Made by a program: the position numbers and the translations under genes. The notes below the pieces were generated by a model. It saw nothing but the letters and a program-made list of their open reading frames with translations. It was not told the origin of the DNA and ran no database searches. From Jidongwangia harbinensis (GTDB lineage Bacteria; Actinomycetota; Actinomycetes; Mycobacteriales; Micromonosporaceae): 64,000 nucleotides of DNA. Position 1 is the first letter of the stretch; every line of letters starts with the position of its first letter. Below, one piece after another: positions 18,131-25,870 of the stretch. Where the stretch lies: the NCBI RefSeq assembly GCF_020216025.1, contig NZ_JAIWNC010000044.1, forward strand, positions 26,250 to 90,249, in the 5' to 3' direction.

Positions 18131-20608
18131 GTGACGACTTCGCAACCGACCCCCACGGCTGAACGGGTGGACGCGCCGTGGAACAACACGACGCTGCCCG
18201 TGGCTGAGCGGGTCGATCTCCTCCTCGAGCAGATGACACTTGAGGAGAAGGTAGCTCAGTTGGGCAGCCGCTGGGTCGGCAACGACGTGGACCCACTCGG
18301 ATCTGAGACCGAATCGGTGTCCGAGGACCCGGAATCCGCCCACAATGTGGCACCGATGCAGGACGTGTTCGTCGCCTCGGGCACGATTCCGCTCGAGGAA
18401 GCGAGCCGAAACGGTCTCGGCCACCTCACCCGGATCTATGGCAGCGTGCCGGTCACCCCCGCGGAGGGCGCCGCCGAACTGATCCGGCAGCAGCACATCG
18501 TGCTCGCCAACTCCCGCCTGGGCGTGCCGGCGCTGGTGCACGAGGAGTGCCTGACCGGCTTCACCACCTACGGCGCGACGATCTACCCGGCCGCGATCGC
18601 CTGGGGCGCCACCTTCGACGCCGACCTGATCGAGCGGATGGCCGCCGCGATCGGCCGCGACATGGCCGCGGTCGGAGTGCACCAGGGCCTCTCCCCCGTG
18701 CTGGACGTGGTCCGCGACTACCGCTGGGGCCGGGTCGAGGAGACCATCGGCGAGGACCCCTACCTGGTGGCCATGCTGGGCTCCGCGTACGTCCGGGGCC
18801 TGCAGAGCGCCGGTGTGCTCGCCTGCCTCAAGCACTTCGCCGGCTACTCCGCCTCCCGGGCCGCCCGGAACCACGGCCCGGTCCCGATGGGCCGGCGCGA
18901 GCTGATGGACGCCATCCTGCCGACCTTCGAGACCGCGGTGACGCTGGCCGGTGCCGCCTCCGTGATGAACTCCTACTCGGACGTGGACGGCGTCCCGGCC
19001 GCCGCGGACCCGTGGCTGATGACCGAGCTGCTGCGCGACCAGTGGGGCTTCACCGGCACCGTGGTCTCCGACTACTGGGCCGTGCCGTTCCTGGCCACGA
19101 TGCACCGCGTCGCGGGAGACTTCGACGAGGCCGGCGCGCAGGCCCTCACCGCCGGCATCGACGTGGAACTGCCCGACACGCTGGGCTTCGGCGCCGGCCT
19201 GGTGGAGCGGGTCCGGCGCGGCGAGCTGTCCGAGGAACTGGTGGACCGGGCCGCCCGGCGCCTGCTGACCCAGAAGGTGGAACTGGGGCTGCTCGATCCC
19301 GACTGGACGCCCGAGGGCTCGGTGGCCCGCGCCGCCGCCACGAACCTCGACTCCGCCGAGAACCGGGCGCTGGCCCGCGAGATGGCCGAGCGCTCGATCA
19401 TCCTGCTGGACGCCGGCACCGCCCTGCCGCTGACCGGCGCCGACCGGCCCACGCTCGGCAAGGTGGCCGTGGTCGGCCCCACCGCGGCCGACCCACGCAC
19501 GTTCATGGGCTGCTACGCGTTCCCCAACCACGTCCTGCCCCGCTACCCCGACCTGGGTCTCGGCCTCGAGGTGCAGAACGCGGTGGAGGCGCTGCGCGCC
19601 GAGCTGCCCGGCACCGAGGTGGTCCACCGGAAGGGCTGCGACGTGCAGAGCGACGACCGGTCCGGCTTCGCCGACGCGGTCGCCGCGGCCCGGGACGCGG
19701 ACCTGTGCGTGGCCATGGTCGGCGACCTGGCCGGCCTGTTCGGCAAGGGTACGTCCGGCGAGGGCTGCGACGCCGCGGACCTGCGACTGCCCGGCGTCCA
19801 GGCGGAACTGGTCGCCGAGCTGCTGGCCACCGGTACGCCGGTGGTCGTGGTGGTGGTCTCCGGCCGCCCGTACGCGCTGGGCGACGTGCACGCCCGGGCC
19901 GCCGGCCTGGTCCAGGCGTTCATGCCCGGCGAGGAGGGCGGCGCGGCGATCGCCGGCGTGCTGTCCGGCCGGCTCCAGCCCACCGGCAAGCTGCCCGTGC
20001 AGATCCCCCGGCACATCGGCGGCCAGCCCGGCACCTACCTGCAGCCGCCGCTCGGCGTCGGGAACGACGGGATCAGCAACCTGGACCCGGCGCCGCTGTT
20101 CCCGTTCGGCTACGGCACCAGCTACACCACGTTCCAGGTGGACGAGCTGCGGATCAGCGACACCGAGGTGGCCACGGACGGCGAGTTCACGGTGTCCGCC
20201 CGGGTCCGCAACACCGGACCGCGGGCCGGCAGCGAGGTGGTCCAGCTCTACCTGCACGACGTGCTCGCGCAGGTGACCCGGCCGGTCAAGCAGCTGGTCG
20301 GCTTCGCCCGGGTCACCCTGGAGCCGGGCGAGGAGGCCGGGGTACGGTTCGCCGTACACGCCGACCGGACCGCGTTCACCGGCCGCGACCTGCAGCGCAT
20401 CGTCGAGCCCGGCGAGATCGAGGTCTTCGTCGGCACGTCGGCGGAACACCTGCCGCTGCGCGACACGGTCCGGCTGACCGGCCCACTGCGGGTGGTCGGC
20501 AGCGACCGGCGGCTGGTCACCCCGGTCGAGGTCAGTACGACCGCCGACCTCGGGCTTCCCGACGGACCGGGCGCCGGGAACACCGCGCCGAGCCCCGTCA
20601 ACGCCTAG
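18131..20608 (+). CDS. GH3 beta-xylosidase/beta-glucosidase (BxlA-like), cytoplasmic
   Basis: Removes non-reducing beta-linked sugars from imported oligosaccharides. 825 residues from GTG 18131 with AAGGAG upstream. No signal peptide is present, fitting a role after uptake. The domain order is GH3 N-terminal barrel (about 30-400) and GH3 C-terminal sandwich (about 415-640), with a fibronectin-III-like tail (about 680-760). The nucleophile is Asp314 in GTVVSDYWAV, and KHFAGYSASRAARN is the substrate-binding lysine-histidine motif. Gene order beside a sugar importer and LacI regulator suggests xylobiose or related sugars. The xylosidase-versus-glucosidase choice is inferred from context. Confidence 0.9.
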   Translation: MTTSQPTPTAERVDAPWNNTTLPVAERVDLLLEQMTLEEKVAQLGSRWVGNDVDPLGSETESVSEDPESAHNVAPMQDVFVASGTIPLEEASRNGLGHLTRIYGSVPVTPAEGAAELIRQQHIVLANSRLGVPALVHEECLTGFTTYGATIYPAAIAWGATFDADLIERMAAAIGRDMAAVGVHQGLSPVLDVVRDYRWGRVEETIGEDPYLVAMLGSAYVRGLQSAGVLACLKHFAGYSASRAARNHGPVPMGRRELMDAILPTFETAVTLAGAASVMNSYSDVDGVPAAADPWLMTELLRDQWGFTGTVVSDYWAVPFLATMHRVAGDFDEAGAQALTAGIDVELPDTLGFGAGLVERVRRGELSEELVDRAARRLLTQKVELGLLDPDWTPEGSVARAAATNLDSAENRALAREMAERSIILLDAGTALPLTGADRPTLGKVAVVGPTAADPRTFMGCYAFPNHVLPRYPDLGLGLEVQNAVEALRAELPGTEVVHRKGCDVQSDDRSGFADAVAAARDADLCVAMVGDLAGLFGKGTSGEGCDAADLRLPGVQAELVAELLATGTPVVVVVVSGRPYALGDVHARAAGLVQAFMPGEEGGAAIAGVLSGRLQPTGKLPVQIPRHIGGQPGTYLQPPLGVGNDGISNLDPAPLFPFGYGTSYTTFQVDELRISDTEVATDGEFTVSARVRNTGPRAGSEVVQLYLHDVLAQVTRPVKQLVGFARVTLEPGEEAGVRFAVHADRTAFTGRDLQRIVEPGEIEVFVGTSAEHLPLRDTVRLTGPLRVVGSDRRLVTPVEVSTTADLGLPDGPGAGNTAPSPVNA

Positions 20609-20619
20609 GAGCAGGGGCT

Positions 20620-21684
20620 GTGCCCTCCCGGGACGGACGCGCAACGCTCGCCACGGTCGCCGCATCGGCCGGAGTGTCCGTGGCGACCGTGTCCAAGGTG
20701 CTCAACGGCCGGTCCGACGTGGGTCCCGCGACCCGGGCGCTGGTGGAGACGCTGCTGCGGCAACACCAGTACCCGGTGCGGCGGCCCGCGTCGGTGCGGC
20801 GCGGTGCCGCCACGGCCCGCATCGAGCTGCTGTTCAGCTATCCGATGAACGCGTACTCCACCGAAGTCATGCAGGGCGTCCTGGACGCCGCCACCGAGAC
20901 CGGCGTGTCCGTCGCGGTCAGCGTCGGCGGCCGCCGGCACGCCGAGGCGGAGAACCCGCGGGTGTGGGCACGCGACCTGGCCGCGGCCGGCCGGCAGGCG
21001 GTCATCACGGTGGTCGACGACCTCACCGCCGACGACCTGCAGTCGCTGTCCCGGGCCCGCCTCCCGCTCGTCGTGGTGGACCCGCGCAGCGTCCCGCGGG
21101 CCCGGGTGACCAGCGTAGGATCGACCAACTTCGCCGGCGGGCTGGCCGCCGCGCAGCACCTGTTGTCGCTGGGCCACCGCCGCATCGCCTACCTCGGCGG
21201 CCCGGCCGCGGCCGCCCACAACCAGGCGCGGCTGCACGGCTACCGGGCCGCCCTGGAGGCCGAGGGCGCCCCGGCACCGGAGACCTACGTGCGCACCGGC
21301 CAGTTCCACTACGAGGACGGCGTGACCGGCGCGGCCGCCCTGCTCGACCTGGCGGAGCCGCCGACCGCGGTGTTCGCGGGCAGCGACGAGACCGCGGCCG
21401 GGGTGATCGAGGCGGCCCGGGCGCGGCAGCTGCGCATCCCGGAGGATCTGAGCGTGGTCGGCTTCGACGACACCCAGGTGGCCCGGTTCTCCTCCCCGCC
21501 ACTCACCACGGTCCGCCAGCCGTTGCGCGAGATGGGCGCGGTCGCGGTCCGCACCGCCCTACGCCTGGCCGCCGGCCAGAAACTGGATTCCCACCACGTG
21601 GAGCTGGCAACCGAGCTGGTGGTCCGCGAGTCCACGGCCCCGCCCGCGCGCACCGCGCCCGCGCCCCGGGCCCCTACGCCGTAA
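20620..21684 (+). CDS. LacI-family transcriptional regulator (BxlR-like)
   Basis: Sugar-responsive repressor, 354 residues from GTG 20620, 11 bp after the GH3 stop and therefore co-transcribed with it. The N-terminal helix-turn-helix is ATLATVAASAGVSVATVSKV, followed by the hinge NGRSDVGPATRALV. The periplasmic-binding-like effector domain includes HRRIAYLGG, AVFAGSDETAAGV and SVVGFDDTQVARFSSPPLTT. Probable targets are the CGAAA-N-TTTCG palindromes at 17892, 18083 and 25709, making it autoregulatory. The C-terminus ends in a Pro/Ala/Thr tail. Confidence 0.92.
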   Translation: MPSRDGRATLATVAASAGVSVATVSKVLNGRSDVGPATRALVETLLRQHQYPVRRPASVRRGAATARIELLFSYPMNAYSTEVMQGVLDAATETGVSVAVSVGGRRHAEAENPRVWARDLAAAGRQAVITVVDDLTADDLQSLSRARLPLVVVDPRSVPRARVTSVGSTNFAGGLAAAQHLLSLGHRRIAYLGGPAAAAHNQARLHGYRAALEAEGAPAPETYVRTGQFHYEDGVTGAAALLDLAEPPTAVFAGSDETAAGVIEAARARQLRIPEDLSVVGFDDTQVARFSSPPLTTVRQPLREMGAVAVRTALRLAAGQKLDSHHVELATELVVRESTAPPARTAPAPRAPTP

Positions 21685-21689
21685 CCCCG

Positions 21690-21920
21690 CCTCATCCCCC
21701 TCATCCCCCCCATCCCCTCATCCCCCCTCACTCCCTCCGCCGCCTCACCTCCTCCGCCGCCTCACCCCCTCCGCCCCTCCGCCGCCTCCGCCCCTCCGCC
21801 GCCTCCGCCCCTCCGCCGCCTACCCCCTCCCCTCCTCAGCCCCTCCGCCCTTCACCCGCTCCGCCGTTTCGCCGCCTCACCCCTCGCCGCCTCGCCGCCT
21901 CGCCGCCTCGCCGCCTCGCC
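21690..21920. repeat. Pyrimidine-rich low-complexity tract (CCTCCGCC-type repeats)
   Basis: About 230 bp almost free of purines apart from G in CCG steps. It begins with ATCCCC repeats, continues as imperfect CCTCCGCC and CACCCCCTCCG units, and ends in GCCGCCTC repeats. It directly follows the LacI gene. Open frames across it are products of the repeat, not genes. Confidence 0.8.
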
Positions 21921-21989
21921 GATCTTGGAATTGTGGTGGGGACAAAAGCCGTATCGCACCGACGAATCGGGCACCACAACCCCAAGATC
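21921..21989. repeat. 18-bp inverted repeat with GATCTTGG ends
   Basis: GATCTTGGAATTGTGGTG (21921-21938) faces CACCACAACCCCAAGATC (21972-21989); 16 of 18 positions pair, with a 33-bp loop. The GATCTTGG/CCAAGATC ends recur several times at 63.27-63.86 kb, so this may be one copy of a dispersed intergenic repeat family. Confidence 0.6.
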
Positions 21990-22110
21990 GCCGGCGTTCG
22001 GCGAGAGGCGGCACTTCTCGGACCTGAGTGCGCGGCGCATGCCGGGCCCGCGAACACCGGCACGCCGCGCGTCGACCTGCGTAGCGCGCCTCAGTGGAAC
22101 GCCACGGTCC

Positions 22111-22210
22111 TTATCGGGCGCTCATAACGACGTTGGTGTACCACTGGAGCGCTCCAGTGGTACACCAACGTCGTCACAGGCGCCCGATAACGACGTTGGT
22201 GTACCAGTGA
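22111..22210. repeat. 80-bp near-perfect hairpin plus a third repeat unit
   Basis: The centre (22150/22151) is flanked by perfect 24-bp arms (22127-22150 and 22151-22174). After a 5-nt bulge, 11-bp outer arms follow (22111-22121 TTATCGGGCGC with 22180-22190). A third, directly repeated unit containing ATAACGACGTTGGTGTACCA overlaps the right end (22187-22207). No transposase is nearby. The remainder of the gap (22211-22469) shows only GC-rich DNA with small palindromes and no supported gene. Confidence 0.8.
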
Positions 22211-22469
22211 GGCGGCCGGGTTGGGTGGCGGCACGTCGAGCCGGGCGGCGGCGCAGCGCGGTGAGGTGTGCTGCCGGATACGGGGCAGGACGTGATGTCG
22301 TCGCACCGGAAGCCGAGGATGCGCTGGTCCTCGCCCGGCGCCGGAGCACCCACAACAAGAAAGGGCCGAGGCCGGCGCGCCGGCCGGGGCGCGCCGACCG
22401 GCCCGGAGGCGACCTCAGCCGCCTGGCCGGCCAAGGACCTCCGAAGAGGCCCTCAGCGGCGATTCAGTG

Positions 22470-22590
22470 CTGGCCATCAGGCCGTGGTGCTTGGCCATCA
22501 AGCCGTAGAACTGGCCATCAAGCCGTAGAACTGGCCGTCAAGCCGTGGAACTGGCCGTCGGAACGGGGAGCTGACCGTCAGGCCGTGGTG
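22470..22590. repeat. Six-copy 20-bp tandem repeat at the 3' end of the CE1 gene
   Basis: Units CTGGCC(A/G)TCAAGCCGT(A/G)GAA start at 22470, 22490, 22511, 22531, 22551 and 22571; one unit is 21 bp and the fifth has diverged. The last unit contains the stop codon and final codons of the esterase gene, so the array seems to have grown out of the gene end by tandem duplication. Confidence 0.75.
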
Positions 22591-23933
22591 CAGGTCGAGC
22601 CGTTCAGCGTGAACGACGTCGGTGACGCGGTGCTGCCGGTGTGCGTGGCCTGGAAGCCGATACCCACCGAGGCGCCGGCTGCCAGGTTGGCGTTGTAGGA
22701 CGCGTTGCGGGCGGTGACCGCGCCGCTGGTCGGTGAGTACGTGGCGTTCCACCCGGAGGTGATGGCCTGGCCGGCGGGGAGCGTGAAGCCGAGCGTCCAG
22801 CCGTTGATCGCCGCGGTGCCGGTGTTGGTGATGCTGATCGACGCGGTCAGGCCGGTGCTCCACGGGTTCACGGTGTACGTCACCCGGCAGGCACCGGGCT
22901 CCGCGGGCGGGTTCGACGGCGGATTGGACGGCGGGTTCGAGGGCGGGTTCGACGGCGGGTTCGAGGGTGGATTGGACGGCGGGTTCGACGGCGGGGTGGA
23001 CGGGGTGGTGCCGTTCAGCCCGAGGAACGCGACCGCCATCTCGGCCATCCCGTTCAGCGGCAGCGAGTGGCCGACGCCCGCCACGCTGATGCCCTCGACC
23101 GGCGCCTGCACCGAGGTGGAGCCGTAGCGGGTACGGGTCCAGTTCGGCTGCGGCGTGTCGGTGAGCACCGGCGTCTGGCTGATGCCGTGCACGTTCGTCC
23201 ACTGCTCGATCGCCTCGTTGAAGTTCGGGTACCGCAGCGTGTCGTCGGTGACGCCGTGGAAGAGCTGCATGCGCGGCCGCGGGCCGGTGTAGCCGGGGTA
23301 CGCGTTGCGGACCAGGTCGCCCCACGCCTGCGGGGTCCGGTTGATCTGGCCCTGGGCGCAGGCGCTGTTCCATCCGGAGCCGTCGGTGGTGGCGAAGCAC
23401 GCGAACGGCACGCCCATGAACGAGGAGCCGGCCCGGAACACATCGGGGTACGCGCCGAGCAGCACGTTCGTCATCATGCCGCCGGACGAGGCGCCGGTGG
23501 CGAACGTGCGGTTCGGGTCGGTGCCGTACCGCTGCTGGACGTACCGGACCATGGACACGATGCCGACCGGGTCGCTGCCGCCGTTGTGGGTCAGCGCGGC
23601 CGACGACGACACGTCGAAGCACTGTCCGGAGCGGGTGGCGGACGGGTAGACGACGATGAAGCCGTACTGGTCGGCCAGCGCGGCGAACCGGGTGCCGGAG
23701 TAGAACGCCGGGCCGGTGCCGGTGCAGTAGTGGTTCGCGACCAGCAGCGCCGGGTTGGTGGCCAGCCGGTCCGGCACGTACAGGTGCATGCGCAGGTTGC
23801 TGGGGTTGGTGCCGAAGTTGGTGACCTCCTGCAGGGAGGCTGCCGACGCCGGGCTCGCCATGGTCAGTACCCCGGCGCCGAGGGCGACCGCGGCGGCGGC
23901 GCTCGCGAGCAGGGTGCGGAGTGGTCGTCGCAT
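22578..23933 (-). CDS. Secreted CE1 (acetyl xylan/feruloyl) esterase with C-terminal CBM2
   Basis: Removes ester groups from xylan outside the cell. 451 residues. Sec signal ends near residue 31 (ASPASA). The PHB-depolymerase-like esterase domain (about 33-310) has the nucleophile in GASSGGMM (Ser149), an acid in HGVTDDTLRY and a His in VGHSLP. A linker of repeated SNPP units (about 315-345) leads to a CBM2 domain (about 350-451) with CRVTYTVNPWSTGLTASISI and a closing Cys. It lies 72 bp after the GH10 gene, suggesting co-transcription, with a hairpin in the spacer. Acetyl xylan esterase is the preferred call; feruloyl esterase is possible. Confidence 0.9.
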   Translation of the reverse strand: MRRPLRTLLASAAAAVALGAGVLTMASPASAASLQEVTNFGTNPSNLRMHLYVPDRLATNPALLVANHYCTGTGPAFYSGTRFAALADQYGFIVVYPSATRSGQCFDVSSSAALTHNGGSDPVGIVSMVRYVQQRYGTDPNRTFATGASSGGMMTNVLLGAYPDVFRAGSSFMGVPFACFATTDGSGWNSACAQGQINRTPQAWGDLVRNAYPGYTGPRPRMQLFHGVTDDTLRYPNFNEAIEQWTNVHGISQTPVLTDTPQPNWTRTRYGSTSVQAPVEGISVAGVGHSLPLNGMAEMAVAFLGLNGTTPSTPPSNPPSNPPSNPPSNPPSNPPSNPPSNPPAEPGACRVTYTVNPWSTGLTASISITNTGTAAINGWTLGFTLPAGQAITSGWNATYSPTSGAVTARNASYNANLAAGASVGIGFQATHTGSTASPTSFTLNGSTCTTA

Positions 23934-23958
23934 CCGATGTCCTCACGTCCGAGGTGGA

Positions 23959-23993
23959 CCGGCGCGACGAACCGGGAAGGCCCGTCGCGCCGG
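23959..23993 (-). terminator. Intercistronic hairpin between GH10 and CE1 genes
   Basis: CCGGCGCGACG (23959-23969) pairs perfectly with CGTCGCGCCGG (23983-23993) across a 13-nt loop. It lies between two genes only 72 bp apart and could attenuate read-through or stabilise the upstream mRNA 3' end. Confidence 0.55.
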
Positions 23994-24005
23994 CATGGCG
24001 GTGGA

Positions 24006-25442
24006 TCAGCTGGCGGTGCAGACCGGCGCACCGCTGGGCGCGGTGCCGGTGCCCTGGAAGCCGAACTCGGTGCCGGCACCGGCGTTGAGCCGGCCGTTGT
24101 AGCTGACGTTGCCGAACCGGACCGCGCCGCTGGTGCCGCTGGCCTGTGCACTCCAGGAGTTCGTCACGGCGCTGCCGGCGGGCAGGTTCATCGCGACCGA
24201 CCAGCCGTTGATCGCGCTGGTCCCGGCCGTGACCTTGACGGTGGCGACGAAGCCGCCGGTCCACGCGTTGACCGAGAACGTGGCGGAGCAGCCGGCGCCG
24301 CTCGGCGGCGGGTCGGACGGCGGGTTCGAGGGCGGGTTCGACGGGGGATTGGACGGCGGGTTGGACGGCGGGTTCGACGGCGGGTTCGACGGCGGGTTCA
24401 GGTTCAGCGCGGACAGCGTGGCGTCGTACGCCTGCTTCTTGTTGCCGTTGTTGTCGAAGAGCAGCGGCGTGCCGCTGGCCCGCCAGGAATCGCTGTCCCG
24501 GACGCCCCACACCGTGATGCCGTTGCACCGGGGCACCGCGAGGCAGTCGTTGACCACGTTGCGGTACGTGTTGGCCTGGGTCGCGCCGGAGCCCTCGATG
24601 TCCAGCTCGGTGATCTGCACGTCGACGCCGAGCGCGGCGAAGTTCTGCAGCGTGGTGCGGTAGTTACTGGGGTACGGCGAGCCCTGGTTGAAGTGCGACT
24701 GGAGCCCGACGCAGTCGATCGGCACTCCACGGGTCTTGAAGTCCTGGACCATCCGGTAGACGGCCTGCGTCTTGTCCCAGTTCCAGTTGTCGGTGTTGTA
24801 GTCGTTGTAGCAGAGCTTGGCGCCCGGGTCGGCGGCCCGTGCGGCCCGGAACGCCGCCTCGATCCAGTCGTTGCCGGTGCGCTGCAGGTTGGAGTCGCGC
24901 CGCGCGCCGCCGTTGCCGTCGGCGAACGCCTCGTTGACCACGTCCCAGGAGTCGATCTTGCCGCGGTAGTACGTCGCGACCTGCGTGACGTGGTTGAGCA
25001 TGGCCTGCCGCAGCGGGCTCCCGGACATGCCCTCCATCCAGGCCGGCTGCTGCGAGTGCCAGGCCAGCGTGTGCCCGCGCACCTTCATGCCCTGGGCCCG
25101 GGCGTGGTTGACGATCCGGTCCGCGGCCGCGTAGTCGAAGCGGCCCTGCGACGGCTCGGTCGCGTTGATCTTCATTTCGTTCTCGGGCGTGATGCTGTTG
25201 AACTCGCGGTTCACGATGCCGACGTAGGTGGAGTCCGACAGCTTGTGCGCCGCGATCGCCGCACCGAAGTAGCGCCCGTGGGCGGCGGCGGACGCGCCCA
25301 GCGTGGTCGCCGCGTTGGCGGTGGGTGCGACCGTGAGAATCGTGCCGACGGCGAGCGCCCCGGCGGCTATCGACACGACCGTGGTGCGTAACCGCAGTCG
25401 GGTCGAGCGACGCCCGGTGTCCCAGGCGGAGGTTTTCGTCAT
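24006..25442 (-). CDS. Secreted GH10 endo-beta-1,4-xylanase with C-terminal CBM2
   Basis: Cleaves the xylan backbone. 478 residues from ATG 25442, preceded by GGGAGAG. A basic N-region with a hydrophobic core ends PTANA near residue 44. The GH10 barrel (about 46-345) carries acid/base Glu171 in SWDVVNEAF and nucleophile Glu279 in ITELDIEG; HTLAWHSQQP is a subsite signature. A linker of about nine NPPS-type units leads to a CBM2 beginning CSATFSVNAWTGGFVATVKV. The divergent upstream region carries xylanase-type and CebR-type operators, implying control by both xylan- and cellulose-derived signals. Confidence 0.95.
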   Translation of the reverse strand: MTKTSAWDTGRRSTRLRLRTTVVSIAAGALAVGTILTVAPTANAATTLGASAAAHGRYFGAAIAAHKLSDSTYVGIVNREFNSITPENEMKINATEPSQGRFDYAAADRIVNHARAQGMKVRGHTLAWHSQQPAWMEGMSGSPLRQAMLNHVTQVATYYRGKIDSWDVVNEAFADGNGGARRDSNLQRTGNDWIEAAFRAARAADPGAKLCYNDYNTDNWNWDKTQAVYRMVQDFKTRGVPIDCVGLQSHFNQGSPYPSNYRTTLQNFAALGVDVQITELDIEGSGATQANTYRNVVNDCLAVPRCNGITVWGVRDSDSWRASGTPLLFDNNGNKKQAYDATLSALNLNPPSNPPSNPPSNPPSNPPSNPPSNPPSDPPPSGAGCSATFSVNAWTGGFVATVKVTAGTSAINGWSVAMNLPAGSAVTNSWSAQASGTSGAVRFGNVSYNGRLNAGAGTEFGFQGTGTAPSGAPVCTAS

Positions 25443-25528
25443 GGCCGGTGGCTCTCCCTGGCTCGGTGGGGATGGCGGAGATGAGCCGGCACCTCGATCG
25501 CAGCACGCCAAGGCCGTGCGCCAGGTCA

Positions 25529-25542
25529 CTTAACCGATATAG
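25529..25542. promoter_or_regulatory. Degenerate copy of the CTTAACCGGTTAAG palindrome
   Basis: CTTAACCGATATAG shares its first eight bases with the perfect palindrome at 25775-25788 and lies 87 bp upstream of the GH10 start. It may be a weak second site for the same unknown regulator. Confidence 0.35.
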
Positions 25543-25708
25543 CGACGATCGAACCGGCTCGATCCGGAACGTTATCGAAACAGGACTGAAACTTCAATCA
25601 CCATCTATGACAGAATTTGCGTAGCGGCATCGACACTCGACCCCGGACAGTCCCGCTTGACCAGCGTTTGCGAGACGGTTACGGTCCGATCCAGATCGCC
25701 GGGTATCA

Positions 25709-25721
25709 CCGAAACTTTCGG
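25709..25721. promoter_or_regulatory. CCGAAA-C-TTTCGG operator (xylanase/Bxl type)
   Basis: A 13-bp perfect palindrome in the divergent GH10/SGNH-esterase promoter region, differing only in the central base from the copy before the GH3 gene. It links xylanase control to the LacI regulator at 20620-21684. Confidence 0.65.
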
Positions 25722-25774
25722 GTCGAGTGATCGCCGGGCGGCCCGGCATGGCGCCATCTGAGCCATCGCCAGGA

Positions 25775-25788
25775 CTTAACCGGTTAAG
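25775..25788. promoter_or_regulatory. CTTAACCGGTTAAG palindrome, regulator unknown
   Basis: A 14-bp perfect palindrome with a central CCGG between the xylanase-type and CebR-type boxes. Symmetry and the central CG step are LacI-like, but it matches neither of the two other operator types. Confidence 0.5.
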
Positions 25789-25810
25789 CCGGTCGCCACC
25801 AGCCAAAACT

Positions 25811-25824
25811 TGGGAGCGCTCCCA
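25811..25824. promoter_or_regulatory. CebR box, perfect
   Basis: TGGGAGCGCTCCCA, identical to the CebR operator known from Streptomyces cellulase genes, 47 bp upstream of the SGNH esterase start and also within the GH10 upstream region. The 428-bp spacer between the two genes holds this box, three other palindromic motifs and no gene. Confidence 0.85.
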
Positions 25825-25870
25825 AGCCAGTCTTACCATGAGATAACCTTCGATGCGAGGGAGCAGCACC

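Noticed and set aside
14600..21684. Trehalose or maltose importer as the identity of the ABC/GH3 locus
   Set aside because: The GH3 enzyme acts on beta linkages and the operators match xylanase-type sites, so a beta-oligosaccharide system fits better.
22091..22358. Small minus-strand proteins with repeated HQRRY-type segments
   Set aside because: The repetition comes from translating the palindromic DNA element. There is no ribosome site or homology.
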